From assembly GCA_001799735.1 (NCBI GenBank), contig MGUA01000009.1:33315-97314 (forward strand): 64,000 nt of DNA, given 5' to 3'. The DNA is from Elusimicrobia bacterium GWB2_63_22. Lineage in GTDB: Bacteria; Elusimicrobiota; Elusimicrobia; Elusimicrobiales; UBA9959. This document shows positions 10,285 through 19,167 of this stretch, piece after piece (the stretch's first letter is position 1; each line of letters opens with the position of its first letter). The notes beneath the pieces were generated by a model that saw only the letters and a list, made by a program, of their open reading frames with translations, did not search any database and was not told where the DNA came from. A program made the position numbers and the translations under genes.

Positions 10285-10326
10285 TCGGTGTTTGTCTGGA
10301 TAGGGGCGGGGAACCTCGGGCCGTGG

Positions 10327-10346
10327 GGCCCAGACCGGTCTGGGCC
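10327..10346. repeat. Perfect 20-bp palindrome after the YiiX gene
   Basis: GGCCCAGACCGGTCTGGGCC is self-complementary without a loop. It lies 43 nt after the YiiX-type stop and has no T-run, so it is not a clear terminator. A related GGCCCAG/CTGGGCC hairpin occurs at 26233-26252. Confidence 0.6.
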
Positions 10347-10445
10347 TAATAACCGCGCCCGCCTGGGCCCTGCGCCCCTGAACGCGGAGTGTATTCAATG
10401 TTACACTGTGTGTAAGGCGGCGGGATTTGTTTCATCCGGCCGCCC

Positions 10446-10466
10446 AGCCCGGGGGGGCTTTTTTGG
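10446..10466 (+). terminator. Possible short terminator before the response regulator
   Basis: AGCCC, a G-rich loop, GGGCT and then six T's. The stem is only 5 bp, so this is tentative. If it works it would separate the 194-10284 transcript from the response regulator. Confidence 0.35.
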
Positions 10467-10494
10467 TGGGGGCGCCGATTTGAAAAAGGGACGG

Positions 10495-10851
10495 ATGCCT
10501 AGAAAGATACTCGTAGCCGACGATGAGAAGGCGATGCTCAGCCTGTATTCCCGTCTTTTTTCGGGGACCGGTTACCGCCTGACCCTGGCCTCCAGTTTTG
10601 CCGAGGCCGCGGAGCTCATCACCAAAAATTCTTACGACCTGCTGGTGACGGACCTGACCTTCCCCGACGGGGTAGGCACGGAGCTGGTGAAAATCTTCAA
10701 TGAGAAAAAAGCCGGGGCGAGAAGCCTGCTGGTGACCGGCTCCAATCCGGAGGACAGGCGGCTGGACCTGCCCTCTTCTTCCACTTATTTCGAGAAGCCG
10801 TTCAAGGTGGACGCCTTCCTGGCGGCCGTGGAGCGGGCGCTGGCCGTCTGA
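10495..10851 (+). CDS. Stand-alone response-regulator receiver domain
   Basis: 118 residues, a single CheY-like receiver: acidic pair D9-D10 (ADDE), phospho-acceptor D53 (LLVTDLTFPDG), T81 in LLVTGS and K101 in FEKPF. There is no output domain, so it must act through a partner. The ATG at 10495 is preceded by AAGGGA. No histidine kinase lies nearby, so the cognate kinase is encoded elsewhere. Transcription probably ends at the bidirectional terminator 10872-10895. Confidence 0.88.
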   Translation: MPRKILVADDEKAMLSLYSRLFSGTGYRLTLASSFAEAAELITKNSYDLLVTDLTFPDGVGTELVKIFNEKKAGARSLLVTGSNPEDRRLDLPSSSTYFEKPFKVDAFLAAVERALAV

Positions 10852-10864
10852 GGCCTTGCGCCGC

Positions 10865-10895
10865 AAAAAAACCGCCGAGGTCCGGCGGTTTTTTT
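10865..10895. terminator. Bidirectional rho-independent terminator
   Basis: Stem CCGCCG (10872-10877) and CGGCGG (10883-10888), with seven A's before and seven T's after. It separates the convergent response regulator (+) and unknown gene (-). The minus-strand stop codon lies in the T-run. Confidence 0.85.
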
Positions 10896-11679
10896 ATGCC
10901 CCGCGGGTCGCCAGCAGGAGGCGGAACTCTTCCCTTTCCAGGTCCTCCAGCGAGTCGTACGGGAGGGCGGACAGGGGGCGGGACGCCAGCATGGCCAGCA
11001 GTCCCGTGTTCCTGGCCGCGCCCGGGGCGAAAGCGGCCGCCTCGGCGCAGAACAGGCGGAGATTTACCTGGCTCGAATAGGTCTTATTGGCCTTCAGGCA
11101 GGAGAAATCGAAATCTTCCGGGGTCACGCGCAGCCGCCTGCCCTGCCGGTCCAGCAGCAGGTCCAGGCAGAAGGACATTTCCGAGCCCCGCACCTCCCGG
11201 TTCACTTCCTTGCTCTTGCCCATGCCTATCGGCAGCCCGGTGGCGGCCATTATACCCAGCCTGACCGCTTTTTCCCGGGAGGAAGGGCCCTCCGTGGTTT
11301 TAACCGAACGCAGGGTCTCCTGTTTTACCGGGGCGGCCGCGAGGACGGTGATGTCCCCGGGCGCCGCCTGCACGGCGGCCGCTCCGGACAGGGAGAATAC
11401 GGCCGAGCCGCCGGCGAAGGAAACTGCCTTTACCTTCTCGGCCTCCGGCAGCGGTGGCTGGGGGCAGGGGAACCTCAGCGTCGCCACGCCGAATTCGGCG
11501 CAGCGCGCCTCCAGCCCGGCGGCTGCGGCTTCTTCCAGGTCCCGGCCCAGCAGGCCCCAGCAGCGGCGCGCCGCTCCGGCGGCGGTGTCGCGGTCAAGGT
11601 TCAGGGCGGTGCTCAGAACCTGCGCCAGCACGGAAAATTCGGGGAGTTTTTCCCCTGCGGTTATTACCATAAAAGACAT
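10894..11679 (-). CDS. Conserved-looking protein of unknown function
   Basis: 261 residues, no signal peptide or membrane span, rich in Ala/Leu/Glu. I do not recognise a family. The chain suggests an alpha/beta N-terminal domain with a hydrophobic central segment (DITVLAAAPVKQET), a Gly-rich middle (AATGLPIGMGKSKEV) and a C-terminal part ending in an acidic helix (SLEDLEREEFRLL). The start at 11679 is supported by an extended -10 (TGTTAGAAT) ending exactly 6 nt upstream, which suggests a leaderless mRNA; a second ATG lies three codons in. It is convergent with the response regulator. Confidence 0.6.
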   Translation of the reverse strand: MSFMVITAGEKLPEFSVLAQVLSTALNLDRDTAAGAARRCWGLLGRDLEEAAAAGLEARCAEFGVATLRFPCPQPPLPEAEKVKAVSFAGGSAVFSLSGAAAVQAAPGDITVLAAAPVKQETLRSVKTTEGPSSREKAVRLGIMAATGLPIGMGKSKEVNREVRGSEMSFCLDLLLDRQGRRLRVTPEDFDFSCLKANKTYSSQVNLRLFCAEAAAFAPGAARNTGLLAMLASRPLSALPYDSLEDLEREEFRLLLATRGA

Positions 11680-11685
11680 GCTCCC

Positions 11686-11691
11686 ATTCTA
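11686..11691 (-). promoter_or_regulatory. -10 box 6 nt before the ATG (leaderless candidate)
   Basis: On the minus strand TAGAAT is preceded by TGT, making an extended -10, and is followed by exactly six bases before the ATG at 11679. The expected transcription start falls on the A of the start codon. No -35 stands out. Confidence 0.5.
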
Positions 11692-11738
11692 ACAAATCGC
11701 TGCCGCGCGGAAGGGGGGTTCCCCGGTCCGCCAAAATG

Positions 11739-11744
11739 TATAAT
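11739..11744 (+). promoter_or_regulatory. -10 box of nfeD
   Basis: Consensus TATAAT preceded by TG, 31 nt before the ATG at 11776. An alternative ATA start at 11743 would lie inside this box, which favours the downstream ATG. Confidence 0.5.
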
Positions 11745-11775
11745 GATAAAAGCGGTACCAAACTGGAGCGGACCT

Positions 11776-13122
11776 ATGAAAATAAAAACCATTTCCCTGC
11801 TGCTTTCGTTCTGCGCCTGCGCGGCCTACGCCGCCCCCGCCAAAAAGGCCGGCCCGGCGCGGGTCTACGAGGTGAAGTCGGTGCTGGTCGCGCCTTATTC
11901 GGGCGTGATCACGCCCGCCGCCGCCGAGTTCGTCTCGGACGCGGTGGACAAGGTTAACAAGGCCGGCGGCGCCGACCTGCTTGTTATAGCGCTGGACACT
12001 CCCGGCGGCCTGGATTCCTCGATGCGCGAGATAATCAAGAAGATGCTGGCCTCCAAGAAGCCGGTAGCGGTGTACGTTTCGCCCCAGGGGGCGCGCGCGG
12101 CCTCCGCCGGGGTTTTTATCTCCATGGCGTCCCCGCTGGTGGCCATGGCGCCGGGCACCAATATCGGCGCGGCGCACCCGGTGGTGATCGGCGGCCTGCC
12201 CGGCGGGATAGGCAAGGAAAAGGACAAGGCCGAGAAGAAAAAAGACCCGATGGACGAGAAGATGGTCAACGACGCCGCGGCCTACATGAAGTCTATCACC
12301 GAGAAGACGGGCCGCAACGTGGACTGGGCCACCCGCGCGGTCACGAAGAGCGAGTCTATTTCCGCGGAAGAGGCCGTTAAGGAAGGCGTAGCCGATTTTA
12401 TAGCCGCCGACATCAATGAGTTCCTGGTCAAGGCCGACGGGCGCAAGATAGGCGAGTTCGGCACCCTGCGCGCGGTGAAGCCGGCCGTGGATTATCTCCG
12501 GCAGACCCGCCGCCAGAAGTTCCTGGCCACCATAACCGACCCGAACATCGCCATGATACTGATGAGCCTGGGGGCGGCCGGGCTGTTCATAGAGCTCTAT
12601 AATCCCGGGCTGATCCTGCCCGGAGTGGTGGGCGCGGTGTCGCTGGTGATGGCTTTCTATTCTTTCCAGACCCTTTCGGCCAACTTCGCCGGCGTAGCGC
12701 TGATCATGCTGGGCTTCGTGTTCTTCATCGTGGAGATCAAGGTGGTGAGCTACGGGCTGCTGACGCTGGCCGGGGCGGCGTCGGTGCTGATGGGCGGGCT
12801 GATGCTGTTCAACCAGCCTTCCATGGGGGGGCTTTCGATATCTATGAGCATGCTTCTTTCTACGGTGGTGGGTTTGATCGCGGTGGTGGCGGGCGTGGCG
12901 TTTATCGCGCTGCGCGCGCAGCTGCGCCGGGTGGTGACGGGGATAGAGAGTCTCGAGGGCCGCAAGGGCCTGGCCAAGACGGCGCTTGCGCCTAAGGGCA
13001 CGGTGCTGGTGGAGGGGGAACTGTGGGAGGCCGAGAGCGTCTCCGGCGACATCCCCGCCGGCGCCGAAGTGATAGTCACCGCCGTGCAAGGCTTCAAGAT
13101 CCGCGTCCGCATCTCAAAGTAA
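11776..13122 (+). CDS. nfeD: NfeD-family membrane-bound serine protease (long form)
   Basis: 448 residues from the ATG at 11776, with GGAGCGG (11765-11771) as ribosome binding site. Residues 1-20 are a signal peptide. Residues about 30-260 are a ClpP/SppA-like serine protease domain: LALDTPGG-type strand (IALDTPGGLD), nucleophile S110 in ARAASAGVF, and a candidate general-base lysine near residue 162 (DEKMVNDAAAYM). Four or so membrane helices follow (about 270-375), then a C-terminal OB-fold NfeD domain. Family members cleave stomatin-like proteins and other membrane substrates. No stomatin gene is adjacent, which is less usual for NfeD. Confidence 0.88.
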   Translation: MKIKTISLLLSFCACAAYAAPAKKAGPARVYEVKSVLVAPYSGVITPAAAEFVSDAVDKVNKAGGADLLVIALDTPGGLDSSMREIIKKMLASKKPVAVYVSPQGARAASAGVFISMASPLVAMAPGTNIGAAHPVVIGGLPGGIGKEKDKAEKKKDPMDEKMVNDAAAYMKSITEKTGRNVDWATRAVTKSESISAEEAVKEGVADFIAADINEFLVKADGRKIGEFGTLRAVKPAVDYLRQTRRQKFLATITDPNIAMILMSLGAAGLFIELYNPGLILPGVVGAVSLVMAFYSFQTLSANFAGVALIMLGFVFFIVEIKVVSYGLLTLAGAASVLMGGLMLFNQPSMGGLSISMSMLLSTVVGLIAVVAGVAFIALRAQLRRVVTGIESLEGRKGLAKTALAPKGTVLVEGELWEAESVSGDIPAGAEVIVTAVQGFKIRVRISK

Positions 13123-13135
13123 CCTTTGCCGTCCA

Positions 13136-13267
13136 GGGCCGGCAGGGGCATGGGCCCGTCAGGCACGGCGTCGCGCACACCGTGCGCGCGCCTCGTCTCT
13201 CGCCCCTCGCGCTTATGCAAGCTCGGGGCTCCGAGACGGCCTTCCGAACCCATGCCCCTGCCGGCCC
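13136..13267. repeat. Nested palindrome: 19-bp outer stem enclosing two hairpins
   Basis: Outer arms 13136-13154 and 13249-13267 are perfect 19-bp complements (GGGCCGGCAGGGGCATGGG on the left). Inside are CGCGCAC-ACC-GTGCGCG (13172-13188) and a second hairpin pairing CGTCTC and GCCCC (13194-13206) with GGGGC and GAGACG (13225-13238). It has no T-run. It could be a small mobile palindromic element or a structured RNA. Confidence 0.7.
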
Positions 13268-13360
13268 GGAAGTTGTCTCTCCTGTCGCTCGTCCCGCTAT
13301 TATCACTCTTGCTGAAGACCGTCCGCGCCAGCCCCTTATCTATAATCATATAGTAGGGAT

Positions 13361-13389
13361 TTGTAAAAGGACGCCAGTTGTGGCATAAT
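13361..13389 (+). promoter_or_regulatory. clpC promoter
   Basis: -35 TTGTAA (13361-13366), 17-bp spacer, extended -10 TGG-CATAAT (13381-13389). Transcription would start about 13396 and leave a leader of about 75 nt. No CIRCE or CtsR-type operator is obvious. Confidence 0.6.
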
Positions 13390-13470
13390 ATTGGTTCGGC
13401 GCGTCTTATTTCGCCGAAGTTATTTATTTGTAAATACGATTTTCCGCTCTACTAATACGGAGGAACTACA

Positions 13471-15945
13471 ATGGGAACCAGGTTTACCGACAGGGCTCAG
13501 CGCGTCATCCTTATAGCTCAGGAAGAGGCCAAGCGCCTTAACCACGACTACGTGGGCACCGAACATATTCTCCTCGGGCTCATCGCCCTTTCCGAGGGCG
13601 TGGCCAGCCAGGTGTTCCAGAACCTCGGCATAGACCTGCGCAAGGTCCGGGCCGAGATAGAAAAGATCGTGGGTACCGGCGACAACATGATGCTGCTGGG
13701 CGAAATACCCTTTACCCCGCGCGCCAAGAAGGTGCTCGAATACGCCGTGGAAGAGGCCCAGCACATGAGCCACTCCTACATCGGCACCGAGCACATCCTG
13801 CTCGGCCTCATCCGCGAGGAGGAAGGCGTGGCCGCCCGCGTGCTTGAGAACCTCGGCCTCAAACTCGAGACCGTCCGCGAGGAAGTGCTCAACATCCTCG
13901 GCGAGATGGAACAGAAAGATTCTCCCAAAGAGTCTCAGACCCCGCCGGCCAAGGGCCACGCCCACTCCGCTGCCAAGGGCAAGACCAAGACCCCCATCCT
14001 CGACGAATTCGCGCGCGACATGACCCAGATGGCCAAGGAAGGCAAGCTGGACCCCGTTATCGGCCGCTCCAACGAGATAGACCGCCTGATCCAGGTGCTC
14101 GGCCGCCGCACCAAGAACAATCCCGTGCTCGTGGGCGAGCCCGGCGTGGGTAAGACCGCCATCGTGGAAGGCCTCGCCCAGAAGATCGCCGCCGGCGAGA
14201 TCTCCGACACGCTTATCGGCAAGCGCCTGCTCTCCCTGGACCTCGCGTCCATCGTGGCCGGCACCAAGTACCGCGGCGAATTCGAGCAGCGCCTCAAGGG
14301 CATCATCGAAGAGATCCGCAAGGCCAAGAGCAACATCATCATGTTCATCGACGAGCTGCACACGGTCATAGGCGCCGGCGCCGCCGAGGGCGCCATAGAC
14401 GCCTCCAACATGCTCAAGCCCGCGCTCGCGCGCGGCGAGCTGCAGTGCGTGGGCGCCACCACCTTCGACGAATACCGCAAGCACATCGAGCACGACCCCG
14501 CCCTGGAGCGCCGCTTCCAGATGGTCATCGTGGAGCCGCCCAGCGTGGGCGAGACCATCGAGATCCTCAAGGGGCTCCAGGAGAAGTACGAGAGCCACCA
14601 CAAGTGCAAATATACCGAGGCGTCCATCTTCGCCGCGGCCCAGCTGTCCGACAAGTACATCACGGACCGCGCCCTGCCCGACAAGGCCATCGACCTGCTT
14701 GACGAGGCCGGCTCCCGCGCCCGCCTGAAGCTGTCCGTGGCGCCGCCGGAGTTCAAGGAGAAGGAAGCCGAGATAGAAGAGGCCTCCAAAGAGAAGAACG
14801 GCGCCATCTACGGCCAGGAGTATGAGAAGGCCGCCAAGCTGCGCGACCGCGAGAAGGAGCTGAAGAAAGCCCTCGAGGACGCCCGCAAAAAATGGCGCGA
14901 AGGCCGCGACAAGGTTTTCCCGGAAGTGACCGAAGAGGACATAGCCGGCATCGCCTCCAAGTGGACCGGCATCCCGGTCACCCGCATGACGGAGACCGAG
15001 ACCCAGAAGCTGCAGCACATGGAAGGCGAGCTGCATAAGCGCCTCATCGGCCAGGACGAGGCCGTCAAGATAGTTTCGCAGGCCATAAAGCGCTCCCGCA
15101 CCGGCATGAAGGACCCCAAGCGGCCCATCGGTAATTTCATCTTCCTCGGCCCCACCGGCGTGGGTAAGACGGAACTCGCCCGCGTGCTGGCGGACTTCCT
15201 GTTCGGCAACGAGGAGGCCATGGTCCGCATCGACATGAGCGAGTACATGGAGAAGTTCTCCGTGAGCCGCCTTATCGGCGCGCCTCCCGGCTACGTGGGT
15301 TACGAGGAAGGCGGCAAGCTTACCGAGATCGTGCGCCGCAAACCCTACTGCGTGGTGGTGCTCGACGAGATCGAGAAGGCCCATCCCGACGTGTTCAACA
15401 TCCTGCTGCAGATCATGGACGAGGGCGTCCTGTCCGACAGCCTGGGCCACAAGGTCTCTTTCAAGAACACCATCCTCATCATGACCTCCAACGTCGGCGC
15501 CCGCCTGATCTCCAAGGGCAAGACGCTGGGCTTCATGCCCACCGAGGACAAGGAAAAAGATTACAAAGAGATGAAGGACACGGTGATGGACGAGGTGAAG
15601 CGCGTCTTCAACCCCGAGTTCATCAACCGCATCGACGAGGTCATCGTGTTCAGGCCCCTCACCGAGGCCGACACCGAGAAGATCCTGGAGCTGAGCCTGG
15701 TGAAGGTGGCCAAGAAGCTCGAAGTGAAGGGCGTGAAGTTCGACATCACCCAGGCCGCCAAGACCTTCCTCGTCAAGAAGGGTTTCGACCCGAACTACGG
15801 CGCCCGCCCGCTGCTCCGCACCGTGCAGAAGTACCTGGAGGACCCGATGGCGGAGTTCCTGCTTAACAGCACGATGAAGCAGGGCGACGTCCTGAAGGTG
15901 GACTATAAGGGCGAAGGCGACGCGCTCGAGCTTAAGGTCCAGTAA
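13471..15945 (+). CDS. clpC: ATP-dependent Clp protease ATPase subunit ClpC
   Basis: 824 residues, normal ClpC length. Order: two N-terminal Clp_N repeats (about 1-150), linker, AAA+ module 1 with Walker A GEPGVGKT (222-229), a UVR-like coiled middle domain with EYEKAAKLRDREKEL, AAA+ module 2 with Walker A GPTGVGKT (560-567), and a C-terminal D2-small domain. It unfolds proteins for ClpP in the cytoplasm; clpP is not in this window. GGAGG at 13459-13463 is the ribosome binding site. The gene has its own promoter and heads a same-strand set reaching to 20668. Confidence 0.96.
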   Translation: MGTRFTDRAQRVILIAQEEAKRLNHDYVGTEHILLGLIALSEGVASQVFQNLGIDLRKVRAEIEKIVGTGDNMMLLGEIPFTPRAKKVLEYAVEEAQHMSHSYIGTEHILLGLIREEEGVAARVLENLGLKLETVREEVLNILGEMEQKDSPKESQTPPAKGHAHSAAKGKTKTPILDEFARDMTQMAKEGKLDPVIGRSNEIDRLIQVLGRRTKNNPVLVGEPGVGKTAIVEGLAQKIAAGEISDTLIGKRLLSLDLASIVAGTKYRGEFEQRLKGIIEEIRKAKSNIIMFIDELHTVIGAGAAEGAIDASNMLKPALARGELQCVGATTFDEYRKHIEHDPALERRFQMVIVEPPSVGETIEILKGLQEKYESHHKCKYTEASIFAAAQLSDKYITDRALPDKAIDLLDEAGSRARLKLSVAPPEFKEKEAEIEEASKEKNGAIYGQEYEKAAKLRDREKELKKALEDARKKWREGRDKVFPEVTEEDIAGIASKWTGIPVTRMTETETQKLQHMEGELHKRLIGQDEAVKIVSQAIKRSRTGMKDPKRPIGNFIFLGPTGVGKTELARVLADFLFGNEEAMVRIDMSEYMEKFSVSRLIGAPPGYVGYEEGGKLTEIVRRKPYCVVVLDEIEKAHPDVFNILLQIMDEGVLSDSLGHKVSFKNTILIMTSNVGARLISKGKTLGFMPTEDKEKDYKEMKDTVMDEVKRVFNPEFINRIDEVIVFRPLTEADTEKILELSLVKVAKKLEVKGVKFDITQAAKTFLVKKGFDPNYGARPLLRTVQKYLEDPMAEFLLNSTMKQGDVLKVDYKGEGDALELKVQ

Positions 15946-15969
15946 ACCCGGCCGCCCCGGAGCCACAAC

Positions 15970-17016
15970 TTGCAGCAGCATCACGGCCAGATGAAGCACC
16001 GTACCGCCCCGCCGCCGGCCCAGAGGCCGGCGGGCGGCGCTTTTAGCCGCCTCGCAAAACGTTTCCTGGCGGCGCTGCTGATAACCGGCGCCGGCTATCT
16101 GCTCTACCGCGGGGCCCTCTGGCTGAAAGAAGGTTTTGAGCCCCAGCCCGAGCCGCGCAAGGTCGTCGAGCAGCCTATGCGGGACGGCGAGTGGCAGGAG
16201 ATGGTGGCCGACCTGGAAAAGGTTTCCCGCGCCTACCGGGGCCGCGTCGGCGTCTACATAAAGGACCTGGAGACGGGCAGGACCTGGGAATACAACGCCG
16301 ACCGGCTTTTTCCGTCGGCCAGCCTGATCAAGGTCCCTATCATGGCGGCGGTCTTTGAAAAAATGCGGCTCGGCGCGTTCACTCTGGACACGCAGATCAA
16401 ACTGACCCGCCGGGAGCGCGTGGGCGGCTCGGGTTCGCTGAAGTGGGTGCGCGACGGCACCTCCCTCTCCGTGATGGAGATCATCTACAAGATGATCACC
16501 GAGAGCGACAACACCGCCACCAGGATGCTGATAGATTACGTCGGCATGGACTACCTCTCCGTGGCTTTCCGCGAGCTGGACCTGGAACATACGAATATTA
16601 CGCAGGAGGGGATGAGCCTGAAGTCAGGCCGGGTGGCCCGGGAGAACTATACCACCGCGCGCGAGATGGCTTCCCTGCTGGAGCGGATCTACGCGGGGGA
16701 GCTGGTGAACCGGGAATCCAGCGAGTTCATGCTGGACGTGATGAAGCATACCAAGAGCCGCAGCCGGCTGCGCCGCGGCCTGCCGCTGGGCTGGGAGATC
16801 GGCCACAAGACCGGCCTGCTGCGCAAGGCGTGCCACGACGTGGGCATAGTTTTCTCCCCGCGCGGCGACTACGTGATAGCGGTGCTGACGTCGGAAGTGC
16901 CCAGCTACTCCAGCGCCAAGATCTTTATTTCTAAAGTGGCCAAGCTGACCTACCACTACTACAAAGTGGACGCCGACTACGCGCAGATCTCCCAGGGCGC
17001 TCCGGGGCCGGTCTGA
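15970..17016 (+). CDS. Beta-lactamase-fold (class A / PBP-like) serine hydrolase
   Basis: 348 residues, starting at TTG 15970 because GGAG (15959-15962) is spaced 7 nt from it; an ATG at 15991 lacks a ribosome binding site. A short cytoplasmic tail precedes one membrane helix (about 26-45), so the enzyme domain is anchored outside the inner membrane. Catalytic motifs: S118-x-x-K121 (SLIK), S179-D180-N181 and K280-T281-G282. No clear ExxLN omega-loop glutamate is seen, so penicillin hydrolysis is doubtful and a D,D-peptidase or esterase role is more likely. Only 24 nt after clpC; its stop overlaps the next start. Confidence 0.83.
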   Translation: MQQHHGQMKHRTAPPPAQRPAGGAFSRLAKRFLAALLITGAGYLLYRGALWLKEGFEPQPEPRKVVEQPMRDGEWQEMVADLEKVSRAYRGRVGVYIKDLETGRTWEYNADRLFPSASLIKVPIMAAVFEKMRLGAFTLDTQIKLTRRERVGGSGSLKWVRDGTSLSVMEIIYKMITESDNTATRMLIDYVGMDYLSVAFRELDLEHTNITQEGMSLKSGRVARENYTTAREMASLLERIYAGELVNRESSEFMLDVMKHTKSRSRLRRGLPLGWEIGHKTGLLRKACHDVGIVFSPRGDYVIAVLTSEVPSYSSAKIFISKVAKLTYHYYKVDADYAQISQGAPGPV

Positions 17017-17357
17017 TGCAGCGGCCTCGCCCCTCGCGCAAGTTCACGCGCCTGGTGCTGGCGCTCCGGCTGGCCTGGCTGCTGCCGGTCACGCTGCTGG
17101 GGCTGCATTACTCTTTCAGGAACCTGCATGAGCTTTCACGCCAGATGTTCATGCACCACGACTCCTGGGCCTCGCTCGCGAACCCCCTGGTCGGCGCCGC
17201 GGCCGGCGGAGCGCTGCTGTTCTTTACCTGGCGGATATGGCGGAAGACCTGGCTGATAATGACGGACAGGCTTTACCCCGAGAAAGCGGCCCTCACCTGG
17301 CAAATAGTCTGGCTGATATTGCTGGTGATACTGCCCTACTGGATATACCGTGGATAA
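17016..17357 (+). CDS. Small membrane protein, unknown function
   Basis: 113 residues with three hydrophobic spans (about 14-30, 57-71 and 93-110), basic at the N-terminus and around residue 74. Its start overlaps the previous stop by one base (TGATG) and its end overlaps the next start by 8 nt, so it is embedded in the operon. No family recognised. Because of the tight coupling it could assist the membrane-anchored hydrolase encoded before it, but that is only context. Confidence 0.7.
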   Translation: MQRPRPSRKFTRLVLALRLAWLLPVTLLGLHYSFRNLHELSRQMFMHHDSWASLANPLVGAAAGGALLFFTWRIWRKTWLIMTDRLYPEKAALTWQIVWLILLVILPYWIYRG

Positions 17358-19167
17358 GAAACTTGAACTTTTAGCCCCTGCCAAAGACCTGGCCTGCGGC
17401 ATCGACGCCGTTAACTGCGGCGCCGACGCCGTCTACATAGGCGCGGAACGCTTCGGCGCCCGCGTCTCCGCCGGCAACACCGTGGCCGACATCGGCCGCC
17501 TGGCCGCCTACGCGCACCGCTACCGCGCCAAGGTCTACGTGGCCATGAACACCCTGCTGTCCGACGAGGAGCTGCCGCGCGCGCAGCGGATGGTGCATTC
17601 CCTCTGGGAGGCCGGGGCTGACGCCCTGATAGTGCAGGACATGGGCCTGCTCGAGACCGGCCTGCCGCCGATCCCGCTCATCGCCAGCACCCAGACGCAT
17701 AACGTGACCCCCGAGAAGGTGCTGTTCCTGGAGAAAGCCGGCTTTAAGCGCGTCATCCTGGGCCGCGAGCTGACGCTCGAGGAGATAAAGGCCATCAGGG
17801 CCAAGACCTCCGTCGAGCTGGAATTCTTCGTGCATGGCGCGCTGTGCGTCTGCTACAGCGGCCAGTGCTACCTCAGCTACTTCCTCGGCGGCCGCAGCGG
17901 CAACCGCGGCGAATGCGCCCAGCCCTGCCGCAAGCTCTACACGCTCAAGGACAATGCCGGCGACACCCTGGCCGTCAACAAGCACCTGCTCTCGCTCAAG
18001 GACCTGAACCTTTCCCGGCGCCTGTCCCACCTGGCCGCCGCCGGCATCACCTCCTTCAAGATAGAGGGCCGGCTGAAGGACCAGGACTACGTGCGCAACA
18101 TCGTCACCTTCTACCGCCGCGAACTCGACAAGGTAATGGAGAAAAAAGGCTACGGGCGCCCGTCCATCGGCAAAAGCCTGGCCGCCTTCGAGCCGAACCC
18201 GGCCAAAACCTTCAACCGCGGCTATACCGAGTATTTCATAGACGGCAACCCGGCCGACATCGCCTCCCCCGACACCCCCAAGTTCGTGGGCGAGCCGCTG
18301 GGCCTGGTGTTCGACATTAAGAACGGCTCGTTCAGGATCCATGGCGCGGACAAGCTGCATCCCGGCGACGGGATCTCCTTCTTCGACAAGGCCGGCACGC
18401 TGTCCGGCTCGCTGGTCAACGGCGTGGTGGACGGCCGCGTGCGCGCCGACAACCTTAAGGGTATGGAGAACGGCACCGCCGTCTACCGCAACCTCGACAA
18501 GGAATTCATGCGCGCCGTGCAGCGCCTGGGCGCCCAGCGCAAGTTCTGGCTGAAGCTGGAATTCTCCGACGTGGACGGCGGCTTCCTGCTGAAGGCCTCC
18601 GACGAGCGCGGCGCCGTGGCCCAGGCCAAGTGGCGCGGGGTAAAAGCCCCGGCCCAGAAGCCGGAGCAGGCCCTGGACACCATCCGCAAGCAGCTCTCCA
18701 AGCTGGGCGAGACGGAATATTACCTGGAGTCGCTGGAGCTGAAGCTTTCCAAACCTTATTTCATGCCGGTCTCGGCCCTCAACGACCTGCGCCGCGAGGC
18801 GCTGGCCGCCCTGGCCGCCGAACTCCCGGCCGGGCCGCGCGAAGAGGCCAAGCTGGTCGCCAACGAATACCCGTATCCCGAAGAGAAGCTGGACTACACC
18901 GGCAATGTGCTCAACAGCCGGGCCGCGCGCTTCTACAAGCGCCACGGCGTAAAAGAGATCGGCCTGGCCGCCGAAGCCGGCGCCGACCTGGCCGGCCAGC
19001 CGCTGATGACCACCAAGTTCTGCCTCCGCCGCCAGCTGGGCCTGTGCAAGAAAGGCAAAGAGGTGGAGCCGCTGTTCCTTGAGGACGGCGAAGGCCGCCG
19101 CTTCCGCCTGGAATTCGACTGCGCCCGCTGCGTGATGAAACTGTACTTCAAGGGCGGGGAAAAATGA
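17350..19167 (+). CDS. U32-family peptidase / RlhA-like protein
   Basis: 605 residues with a GTG start overlapping the previous gene. LELLAPAKDL at the N-terminus, then STQTHNVTPEKVLFLEKAGF and FVHGALCVCYSGQCYLS are hallmark U32 blocks. Cysteines C166, C168, C173, C189 and C193 include likely metal- or Fe-S-binding residues of this family. The C-terminal half has the long DUF3656-like region and a final Cys-containing stretch (KFCLRRQLGLC). In length and layout it resembles E. coli RlhA (YdcP), needed for 23S rRNA C2501 hydroxylation, rather than short U32 collagenase-like proteins. That exact function is inferred. The next gene starts in an ATGA overlap. Confidence 0.85.
   Translation: MDKKLELLAPAKDLACGIDAVNCGADAVYIGAERFGARVSAGNTVADIGRLAAYAHRYRAKVYVAMNTLLSDEELPRAQRMVHSLWEAGADALIVQDMGLLETGLPPIPLIASTQTHNVTPEKVLFLEKAGFKRVILGRELTLEEIKAIRAKTSVELEFFVHGALCVCYSGQCYLSYFLGGRSGNRGECAQPCRKLYTLKDNAGDTLAVNKHLLSLKDLNLSRRLSHLAAAGITSFKIEGRLKDQDYVRNIVTFYRRELDKVMEKKGYGRPSIGKSLAAFEPNPAKTFNRGYTEYFIDGNPADIASPDTPKFVGEPLGLVFDIKNGSFRIHGADKLHPGDGISFFDKAGTLSGSLVNGVVDGRVRADNLKGMENGTAVYRNLDKEFMRAVQRLGAQRKFWLKLEFSDVDGGFLLKASDERGAVAQAKWRGVKAPAQKPEQALDTIRKQLSKLGETEYYLESLELKLSKPYFMPVSALNDLRREALAALAAELPAGPREEAKLVANEYPYPEEKLDYTGNVLNSRAARFYKRHGVKEIGLAAEAGADLAGQPLMTTKFCLRRQLGLCKKGKEVEPLFLEDGEGRRFRLEFDCARCVMKLYFKGGEK

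Larger units (their letters stand above)
13123..13470. other. Intergenic region between nfeD and clpC
   Basis: No gene seen. It holds a nested palindromic element (13136-13267) and the clpC promoter and leader (13361-13470). Confidence 0.7.

Noticed and set aside
13420..16590. Very long open frame on the minus strand opposite clpC
   Set aside because: A by-product of high GC and codon bias in clpC; the translation is low complexity (His/Leu/Val/Gly) with no domain, and clpC is certain.
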